A stretch of DNA of 64,000 nucleotides. Source: Taklimakanibacter sp050246735. Its GTDB lineage: Bacteria > Pseudomonadota > Alphaproteobacteria > Rhizobiales > Aestuariivirgaceae. The stretch is from NCBI GenBank assembly GCA_050246735.1, contig JBFWVM010000023.1, positions 20,344-84,343 of the forward strand. The letters run 5' to 3'. The notes under the pieces were generated by a model. That model was not told the DNA's origin and ran no database searches. It saw nothing but the letters and a program-made list of their open reading frames with translations. The translations under genes and the position numbers were made by a program. Positions 8,202-14,629 of the stretch are shown one piece after another. Numbering within the stretch: the stretch's first letter is position 1; every line of letters begins with the position of its first letter.

Positions 8202-9131
8202 TCATCGATAGACATCCGTGCTCAGATATCTGAGGCCGGAATCGATCATGATCGTGGCGACCGTCGCCTCGGGACCGAGCCGTTCGGCGACACGCAGCGC
8301 CGCCACGACATTGAGCCCGGACGATATTCCGGCGAAGATGCCCTCCTCGCGCGCCAGGCGGCGGCACATATGGATCGACTCCTCCGTCGTGGCCGAGAGC
8401 ACCTCGTCGATCTGGTCCGGCGTCCAGTGCGGCGGCGCAAAGCCGATGCCGATGCCTTCGATCCGATGGGCACCTTTCGGCCCGCCGGACAGCACGGCCG
8501 ACTCGGCGGGCTCGGCGGCGGCGACATGGAGCCGGGGATTATGCCGGCGCAGGGCTTGCGCCACGCCGTTGAGCGAATGGGCCGAGCCCACCGCCTGCAC
8601 GAAGGCCTCGATGCGCCCGCCGGTCTGCGCCCAGATCTCCTCGCCCATCTGGTGATAGCCCGTCGGGCCATCGCCGTTGTTGAGCTGGTCGAACCACCAG
8701 TGGCCGTCCTCCCGGCTGATCTCCCGGGCGGTGCCGATCATCCGCCTGACCAGCTCCTCGGTGATCTTCCCGTCATCGCTCGGCACGAGGATGATCTCGG
8801 CGCCGAAGGCCCGCATCGAGAGCATCTTTTCCGCGCTGAAGGCGTCCGAGGTGACGATCCTGAGACGATAACCCCTGGCGGCGCAGACGAGCGCCAGGGA
8901 CGCCCCGGTCGAGCCTCCGGTATATTCGACGACTGTGCCGCCGGGCCTGAGGCGCCCATCCGCCTCGGCGGCCGCGATGGCGGCCTTCGCCATCCTGTCC
9001 TTCATGTTGCCGGTCGGATTGGCGCCCTCCAGCTTGACGACGATCCGGGCGTGGCCGTCCGGCACGACCTTCCCGAGCCCGACCAGCGGCGTGCGGCCGA
9101 TGGCTTCGAGGATGTTGGTCGCGAGGATCAT
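8202..9131 (-). CDS. Cysteine-synthase-family PLP enzyme
   Basis: 309 residues of fold type II PLP enzymes. The Schiff-base Lys is in NPTGNMKDRMA, the phosphate or substrate loop is YTGGSTGAS and the C-terminal Ser loop is ISSGLN. It resembles the short O-acetylserine sulfhydrylase / cystathionine beta-synthase-like group more than CysK; substrate not determined. It lies downstream of an HxlR regulator on the same strand, and a palindrome in its leader matches one upstream of that regulator. The segment 7938-8201 beyond its stop has no gene. A second enzyme of the family lies at 24690. Confidence 0.88.
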   Translation of the reverse strand: MILATNILEAIGRTPLVGLGKVVPDGHARIVVKLEGANPTGNMKDRMAKAAIAAAEADGRLRPGGTVVEYTGGSTGASLALVCAARGYRLRIVTSDAFSAEKMLSMRAFGAEIILVPSDDGKITEELVRRMIGTAREISREDGHWWFDQLNNGDGPTGYHQMGEEIWAQTGGRIEAFVQAVGSAHSLNGVAQALRRHNPRLHVAAAEPAESAVLSGGPKGAHRIEGIGIGFAPPHWTPDQIDEVLSATTEESIHMCRRLAREEGIFAGISSGLNVVAALRVAERLGPEATVATIMIDSGLRYLSTDVYR

Positions 9132-9193
9132 GAAGCGTCTCTCCTGCAAACGACGACGAAGAGGCTTATGAGCCGGAAACAGGCCGGATCGTG

Positions 9194-9208
9194 GTCCGGA
9201 ATCCGGAC
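9194..9208. promoter_or_regulatory. Palindrome GTCCGGAATCCGGAC
   Basis: This 15-bp palindrome lies 63 bp upstream of the cysteine-synthase-like gene. It differs by one base from the palindrome at 9939-9953 in front of the HxlR gene. I infer a shared operator, probably for the HxlR protein. Confidence 0.55.
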
Positions 9209-9238
9209 CCCGCCGGCCGCGCGGCCGAACCTCTCGCG

Positions 9239-9904
9239 TCAGCGCGCATGGGGGGTGACCGCGGCGAACCGGTAGCGCTCGAACCACTTGGGAAAGGACC
9301 GCGTCAGCGCCCTGGGGCCTGTGAGCGACAACCCCATCCTCTGCGCCTGGACGAAGCTGACGTCGCCGCGCCACCAGGCGACCAGCGCGGCAAGCGGTGC
9401 TCTCACCTTCACCAGTTCGGGAAAGCCCGGATTGTGAGTGCACAGGGAAGCCTCCGACGGGCTGAGCAGCAGGAAGCGGGGCTGGCTTCCGGGAATGGCG
9501 AAGCTGACGACCAGCGGCTCCCTGGGCACGGACGCGAAGTCGACGCGCCGCTGCATGTCGATGAGCAAGGGCTCGACATCGAGGTCCTCGTCCGCGGCGC
9601 GCCGCGGCAGCCATCGCTGGCCCCACTGCGCCAGCTCGCCGATCAGGCTCGAGAGCGCCCTGCCCGCTTCGGTGAGCTCATATTCGGGCCCTTGCGCGCC
9701 GTCCCGGCGCATCACGGCGCCGGCCAGGACGAGAGCCTGCAGGCGCTCCGAAAGCATGGTGCGCGAGATGCGCGGGATTCCGCGGCGTATGTCGTTGAAA
9801 CGCCGGCTGCCGCTCAGCAGCTCGCGCACGACGAGCAAGGTCCATCGCCCGCCCACGATCTCATGGGCGCGCGCGACCGCGCAGAACTGGCCATATCCCG
9901 TCAT
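9239..9904 (-). CDS. HxlR-family regulator with C-terminal extension
   Basis: 221 residues, about twice a typical HxlR protein. The winged helix occupies residues 5-100 (CAVARAHEIVGGRWTLLVVRELL, RRFNDIRRGIPRISRTMLSERLQ). The C-terminal 110 residues resemble the sterol-carrier-like extension seen in long HxlR proteins and may bind a ligand. ATG 9904 (MTGYGQFCAVA) fits the family start. It is divergent from the RibD-type reductase and upstream of the cysteine-synthase-like gene, and both promoters carry inverted repeats, so it may control both. Confidence 0.87.
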   Translation of the reverse strand: MTGYGQFCAVARAHEIVGGRWTLLVVRELLSGSRRFNDIRRGIPRISRTMLSERLQALVLAGAVMRRDGAQGPEYELTEAGRALSSLIGELAQWGQRWLPRRAADEDLDVEPLLIDMQRRVDFASVPREPLVVSFAIPGSQPRFLLLSPSEASLCTHNPGFPELVKVRAPLAALVAWWRGDVSFVQAQRMGLSLTGPRALTRSFPKWFERYRFAAVTPHAR

Positions 9905-9938
9905 GCCGCACCCTAGCGCAGGGTGGAAGGCGGCGGCA

Positions 9939-9953
9939 GTCCGGAGTCCGGAC
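9939..9953. promoter_or_regulatory. Palindrome GTCCGGAGTCCGGAC
   Basis: This palindrome lies 35 bp upstream of the HxlR start and shares 14 of 15 bases with the one at 9194-9208. Probable regulator binding site. Confidence 0.55.
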
Positions 9954-9977
9954 CTCCCGGCCATCCGAGATACAAGT

Positions 9978-10012
9978 TGCATATCGCAATCAGTTCCTTT
10001 ATAACTGATTGC
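9978..10012. promoter_or_regulatory. Nested inverted repeats in the HxlR / reductase intergenic region
   Basis: GCAATCAGTT (9986-9995) and AACTGATTGC (10003-10012) form a perfect 10-bp inverted repeat with a 7-bp gap, 30 bp before the reductase start. A second one, TTGC-ATATC-GCAA (9978-9990), overlaps it. This AT-richer stretch between divergent genes is a likely operator/promoter. Confidence 0.6.
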
Positions 10013-10041
10013 AAGCAACAACCAGTATGAGGAACACCGCA

Positions 10042-10692
10042 ATGTCCAGGCTGATCGTCCGCGCCTTCTCGATCTCGATCGACGGCTACGGCGCCGGGCC
10101 GAACCAGAGCCTCGCCGACCCCCTGGGTGAAAAGGGCGAGGACCTGCATCGCTGGTTTCTCCCGACGAAGACCTTTCGGGCGATGTCCGGCAGGGACGGC
10201 GGCGACGTCGGGGTGGACGACGATTTCGCCAGGCGCGGCTTCGAGAATGTCGGCGCCTGGATCCTGGGCCGCAACATGTTCGGACCCGTGCGGGGACCGT
10301 GGCCCGACGAGAGCTGGAAGGGCTGGTGGGGAGACAACCCGCCCTATCGCGTGCCGGTCTTCGTGCTGACGCATCATCCGCGCGCCTCCCTCGCGATGGC
10401 GGGCGGCACGGTGTTTCACTTCGTGACCGACGGCATCCGGCCGGCCCTGCGCCAGGCGCGGGAAGCCGCCCGGGGCAAGGATGTGCGGCTGGGCGGCGGA
10501 GTCGCCACGATCCACGAATATCTGCGCGCCCGCCTTATCGACGACATGCACATCGCCATATCGCCCGTGCTGCTCGGCCGAGGCGAGAGCCTTTTCGCCG
10601 GCATCGACCTCCCGGCTCTGGGCTATGCGGTGACGGAACGGGTTTCGACGCAAGCCGCCACCCATCTCGTCGTGACGAAGCACGCTTCCTGA
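10042..10692 (+). CDS. Dihydrofolate-reductase-family protein (RibD C-terminal domain)
   Basis: 216 residues of the RibD_C family: N-terminal LIVRAFSISIDGYGAG, central GRNMFGPVRGPW and NADPH-binding LGGGVATIHEYL near the C-terminus. Stand-alone members reduce unknown substrates with NADPH. ATG 10042 has GAGG nine bases upstream; the in-frame ATG at 10027 lacks a site. It is divergent from the HxlR regulator, a frequent arrangement in which that regulator controls the reductase. Confidence 0.87.
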   Translation: MSRLIVRAFSISIDGYGAGPNQSLADPLGEKGEDLHRWFLPTKTFRAMSGRDGGDVGVDDDFARRGFENVGAWILGRNMFGPVRGPWPDESWKGWWGDNPPYRVPVFVLTHHPRASLAMAGGTVFHFVTDGIRPALRQAREAARGKDVRLGGGVATIHEYLRARLIDDMHIAISPVLLGRGESLFAGIDLPALGYAVTERVSTQAATHLVVTKHAS

Positions 10693-10759
10693 CCCGCCCT
10701 CCGCCTGGATGTTGCGCATCGCCCCCGGGGATGAGCTATGATCCGGGCGGGAGTGGACG

Positions 10760-11692
10760 ATGAGCGAAAAGCGCGTTTGTTTCGACTTCGAGGTGGACTT
10801 CTCGAATGGCGGCGGAATCCAGGGCCAGGATTTCCGGCTCGATATCGACGGCGACGACATCGCCGACGACGCCCTGGCCGCCTGTATCGTCGGCGACCTG
10901 CGCCTCCTGATGGTGGGCGACGTGCGCATCCTCAACAAGAGGATCATCGAAGAGCGTCACAAGCGGCAGGGTCCTCCCGCCCCGGCGGTCCATATCCAGG
11001 ACAAGGCTGTCAGGGTGTTCGATCTCAGCCACACGATCGAGGACGGCATGATCACCTACAAGGGCCTGCCGGCGCCCCTGATCTGCGATCATCTCTCGCG
11101 CGAGAGGTCGCGGGAGATCTATGCCGAGGGGACCGAGTTCCAGATCGGCAGGATCGAGATGGTGTCCAGCACCGGCACCTATATCGACGTGCCGTTTCAC
11201 CGCTATGCCCATGGCCACGACCTCTCCGAGCTGGCGCTCGAGCGGGTCGGCGGCATACCGGGCGTCGTGGTGCGCGTGACCGGCGCGCAAGGCCGCGCCA
11301 TCGACTGGCATCATTTCGTGCCGGTCGCGTGCCGCGGCCATGCGGTTCTGGTCCATACCGGCTGGGACAGGCACTGGCGGACCGACCGGTATTTCGAGGG
11401 CCATCCCTTCCTCACCGAGAAGGCCGCCGTCTATCTGCGCGACCAGGGGGCGCTGGTGGTCGGCATCGATTCCCTCAATATCGACGACACGGCCGGCGGG
11501 ACCCGGCCGGTCCACAGCGTGCTGCTGGCCGCGGAGATCCCGATCGTCGAGCATCTGACCGGGCTCCGGGATTTGCCGGCGAGCGGCTTCCGTTTCGCCG
11601 CCGTGCCGCCCAAGGTGAAAGGCATGGGCACGTTCCCGGTGCGCGCCCATGCCTGGATCGAGCCGTCGGCCGCCGATCGGGCTCACTCGTAG
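10760..11692 (+). CDS. Cyclase-family (kynurenine-formamidase-like) hydrolase with extra N-terminal domain
   Basis: 310 residues. Residues 85-300 are a cyclase / kynurenine formamidase domain (PF04199): VFDLSHTIEDGMITY, then STGTYIDVPFHRYAHGHDL in place of the usual HxGTHxDxPxH metal motif, so two metal-site His are Ser and Tyr. The first 70-80 residues (CFDFEVDFSNGGGIQG, DDALAACIVGDLRLL) form a separate domain I do not recognise. An ATG with GAGTGG upstream sets the start, 67 bp after the reductase. The end overlaps the convergent cupin gene by 10 bp. Formamide or lactone hydrolysis is plausible but unproven. Confidence 0.8.
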   Translation: MSEKRVCFDFEVDFSNGGGIQGQDFRLDIDGDDIADDALAACIVGDLRLLMVGDVRILNKRIIEERHKRQGPPAPAVHIQDKAVRVFDLSHTIEDGMITYKGLPAPLICDHLSRERSREIYAEGTEFQIGRIEMVSSTGTYIDVPFHRYAHGHDLSELALERVGGIPGVVVRVTGAQGRAIDWHHFVPVACRGHAVLVHTGWDRHWRTDRYFEGHPFLTEKAAVYLRDQGALVVGIDSLNIDDTAGGTRPVHSVLLAAEIPIVEHLTGLRDLPASGFRFAAVPPKVKGMGTFPVRAHAWIEPSAADRAHS

Positions 11693-12192
11693 ATCGTGAG
11701 AGGCCCGCAGTCGTCGTCGGCGACGAAGATGGCGAGAAGCGAGGCGGGCTCGGTCGTGCTCGCATTCTCGGCGAAGTCGTGGATCGTGCCGGGAGGCTCG
11801 AACCAGCTTTGCCCGGCATCGAAGGTCTCGACCGGACCGCCATCCAGCTGCGAGCGCACTCTGCCCTTCAGCATGAAGGCGGTGACCGAGCCCGGATGGC
11901 GGTGGCGCGGCGAAAAGGCGCCGGGCGGGAAGTCCACCACCACCGTGGTGATCGACTTGCCGGGCACATTGGGCAGCCTCTCGCAGGATACCGGCCGGAC
12001 GACGGTGGCCGGCCGACTGGCGTCCTTGCCGCCCGTGGCGGCGGTCATGGCCATGCCATGATGGCTCATCGAAGCATCCTGCCGGATGCCGGCATAGCTA
12101 CCGTAAAGGATCGCAACAACCGCCAGTCCGGCGAGCGGCAGGGCCGGCCGCGGGAAACCGCGGGGCTGTCGCGGAACATGGGCGTCGCTCAT
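11683..12192 (-). CDS. Membrane-anchored cupin protein
   Basis: 169 residues. One membrane segment near residues 15-35 (PLAGLAVVAILYGSYAG) is followed by a single cupin barrel with metal motif one FSPRHRHPGSVTAFMLKG and motif two WFEPPGTIHDF. The barrel probably faces the periplasm. The start ATG overlaps the stop of the epimerase gene (ATGA), so the two are translationally coupled. Ligand unknown. Confidence 0.82.
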   Translation of the reverse strand: MSDAHVPRQPRGFPRPALPLAGLAVVAILYGSYAGIRQDASMSHHGMAMTAATGGKDASRPATVVRPVSCERLPNVPGKSITTVVVDFPPGAFSPRHRHPGSVTAFMLKGRVRSQLDGGPVETFDAGQSWFEPPGTIHDFAENASTTEPASLLAIFVADDDCGPLTIYE

Positions 12193-12929
12193 GAAACGCC
12201 CCTGTCCAGCCGGAAGTCGGAACGCCAGCCGAGCACCGCCGTCGCCTTGCCCGTCGCGACCTCGCCCTGCGGTTCGGCGATGTTGAAGATACCCGGCTGC
12301 CAGTGATCCAGCGCGCAAAGGGCGGCGTGGGCGGCCGCCTCCACATGGAGCGGCGAAGGGCCTTCCGGCGTCTCATGGGCGGTGCCGGGTCCGTAGAAAT
12401 TGCCATAGCGCAGGACGATGCCCTCGAGCGGCGGCGAGCCCACGACCTGCTCTTCCAGCGCGGCGATGCCGCGAAGCGTGATGGCCCGGTTTCCCCCGGC
12501 CTTCGCGTCAAGCGGGTCTTCCTCGGTGTAGGGCGGCGTCCCGGGGGCATAGGCCCAGGCGATGCTCTGGGCGATCATGCGGCCGGTGCCGGCGGCGAGC
12601 GCCGCCTGCACCAGGTTGCGGGTCCCCTCTTCCCTGACCCGCGCGTTGCGCGCGACGGCTTCGGCCGTGAGCGGAGAGTTGAAGCGCGACGGAAGGTCCG
12701 TCAACTGATGGATGACGACGTCGGGATGCGCCGCCGCGATTGCCCGGGAGAGCGCCTGCGCATCGAAGACGTCGACCGCCACAAAATCTCCGCCCAGCCC
12801 GCGCACGGCCTCGGCCGATCGTGAAGACCGGCCCATTCCGGTGACGTGATGCCCGGCGCCGGTCAGGAGCTTGAGAAGCGGCCGGCCGACGACGCCCGAG
12901 GCTCCGGCAAGAAAGACGCGATGACTCAT
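12189..12929 (-). CDS. NAD-dependent epimerase/dehydratase-family protein
   Basis: 246 residues of the extended SDR family: the N-terminal FLAGASGVVGRPLLKLL is a GxxGxxG NAD(P) site; further along are HQLTDLPSRF, SIAWAYAPGTPPYTEED and YGNFYGPGT. The catalytic YxxxK appears degenerate. It sits upstream of the cupin, with the MocR regulator gene 93 bp further upstream on the same strand. Substrate unknown. Confidence 0.85.
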   Translation of the reverse strand: MSHRVFLAGASGVVGRPLLKLLTGAGHHVTGMGRSSRSAEAVRGLGGDFVAVDVFDAQALSRAIAAAHPDVVIHQLTDLPSRFNSPLTAEAVARNARVREEGTRNLVQAALAAGTGRMIAQSIAWAYAPGTPPYTEEDPLDAKAGGNRAITLRGIAALEEQVVGSPPLEGIVLRYGNFYGPGTAHETPEGPSPLHVEAAAHAALCALDHWQPGIFNIAEPQGEVATGKATAVLGWRSDFRLDRGVS

Positions 12930-13022
12930 GAATTCACTCCAGATCCGCTCGACTGTCGGGCGCACAATGCCCGCGCGCGCCGGCGGAGCACAGCACCAAG
13001 AACGATCGGAAAGCTTGCACCA

Positions 13023-14468
13023 TCACGCCGATTTCCGGATGAGCGCGCACAGCCTCGCGCAGGCCTCGTCGAGCCGGGGCCCCGCCGCGTTGGTCACGCC
13101 GAGCAGCAGCCCCGAGCGCCCCTCGGGCGCCGCATACCACGGCGACAGTGCGCGCGGCATCATGTCGAAGCTTGCCGCCTGGCGGACGAGGCCGGCGTCG
13201 TCGGCGCCGTCCGGCAGATGCACCAGGACCGCCAGTCCCGCCATGGCCTCGTGCGGCGCCACGTCGCGCAGGAGCCGCATCAGCCTGTCGCGGCGCGCGG
13301 CATAGAGCGTCTTCATGCGCCTGAGGTGGCGCAGGTAATGCCCCTCGCGCAGGAACTCGGCGACGGCGTGCTGGGCCGTCGCATTGGCGGCGGGCGCGAG
13401 GCACGCGGCGACGTCGCCGAAATGCCGGACGAGCTCCTCCGGGACGACGATGAAGCCGAGGCGCAGCGCCGGGCTGATGGTTTTCGAGAAGGAGCCGAAA
13501 TGGATGACGCGGCCGGGGGGACCGGGCGACGCCAGGGCCGGCGCCGCGCGGCCGGCGAGCTGCAGTTCGCTCAGGTAATCGTCCTCAACGATCCAGGCGC
13601 CCGCCCGATGGGCCCAGGCGAGCAGCTCCTCGCGCCTCCGCGCCGAGAGCGCCATGCCCAGGGGCGCCTGCTGTCCGGGCGTGACGATGGCCAATGCCGC
13701 CCGCCTTGCCGCGGCGATGCCTCGCGCCACCACCAGCCCCTCGCCGTCGACCTCGACCGCGGCGGCATCGACTCCCGCAAGGGCCAGCGCCTTGCGCGTG
13801 ACCGGAAAGCCCGGCTCCTCCACCCAGGCGGTGCCGCCCTTGAGCTCGAGCGCCTGCACGATGAAGCCGATGGCGCCGGCATAGCCGCTGGTGATGAAGA
13901 CCTGGCGCGGCCGGCACTGCAGACTGCGCGCGAGCGCGAGATAGGAGGCGATCTGCCGGCGCAATTCCGCTTCGCCGCGCGGATCCGGATAGCTCGCCGG
14001 CAGCGCCGCGACGGTGCGCGCGCCCCGCGCCATGATGCGCGACCAGGTTTTGAACGGAAAGGCGTCCTGGGCCGGAACGCCCATTTGAAAGAGCTTCGGC
14101 GATTGGGAGAAGCCGGTGAAGAAGCCGGCGAGCGAGGCCCCGGCGATATCGTCGTCGGTCGGTCGCCGGAGCGGCGGAATGTTCGAGACATGTGTGCCCC
14201 TGGGCCCCGAGGCGACGATCAGCCGGTCGTCGGCCAGCCTTTCGTAGGCGGCCTTCACCGTGCCGCGGGCGACGCCGAGCTGGGCGGCGAGGTCGCGCCA
14301 TGACGGCAGGCGCGCGCCGGCCGCCAGCCGTCCCTCCAGGATCGCCGCGCCGATTCCGTTGCTGATCTGCTCGGCCAGCGGAGCCCCGGCCTTGCGGGAG
14401 AGCGCGAGGCTGAAGGGTTCGATCGAACCATCCGGTGATGAGTTTGCCGTTGTCATGGATGCGCCCAT
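13023..14468 (-). CDS. MocR-type (GntR / aminotransferase) regulator
   Basis: 481 residues. A GntR winged helix (residues about 20-95, PLAEQISNGIGAAILEGRL, LPSWRDLAAQLGVARGTVK) is fused to a class I aminotransferase-like domain with a PLP-Lys motif GSFSKTISPALRLGF. Members such as PdxR and GabR sense PLP or an amine. ATG 14468 or 14456 (MTTANSS) is the start. It is divergent from the caspase operon at 14630 and upstream of the epimerase and cupin, so any of these could be a target. Confidence 0.9.
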   Translation of the reverse strand: MGASMTTANSSPDGSIEPFSLALSRKAGAPLAEQISNGIGAAILEGRLAAGARLPSWRDLAAQLGVARGTVKAAYERLADDRLIVASGPRGTHVSNIPPLRRPTDDDIAGASLAGFFTGFSQSPKLFQMGVPAQDAFPFKTWSRIMARGARTVAALPASYPDPRGEAELRRQIASYLALARSLQCRPRQVFITSGYAGAIGFIVQALELKGGTAWVEEPGFPVTRKALALAGVDAAAVEVDGEGLVVARGIAAARRAALAIVTPGQQAPLGMALSARRREELLAWAHRAGAWIVEDDYLSELQLAGRAAPALASPGPPGRVIHFGSFSKTISPALRLGFIVVPEELVRHFGDVAACLAPAANATAQHAVAEFLREGHYLRHLRRMKTLYAARRDRLMRLLRDVAPHEAMAGLAVLVHLPDGADDAGLVRQAASFDMMPRALSPWYAAPEGRSGLLLGVTNAAGPRLDEACARLCALIRKSA

Positions 14469-14559
14469 TATGGCTGCCGCCGCTGCGCGATCAACCGCGG
14501 GTCCCAAAAGCGTCCGGCTTTCTCCGTTCTGCCGCCACAAACTCCGGCCATATGTAACT

Positions 14560-14572
14560 TGCCCAAAGGGCA
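14560..14572. promoter_or_regulatory. Palindrome TGCCC-AAA-GGGCA between mocR-type and caspase genes
   Basis: A perfect inverted repeat lies in the 161-bp divergent intergenic region, 92 bp from the regulator start and 58 bp from the caspase start. Candidate binding site for the MocR protein. Confidence 0.4.
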
Positions 14573-14629
14573 TAAGAGTCTAAGATCGACCGCAGGGGAT
14601 CGTGAGAAGGCAAGGAACCGCTGGACGGC

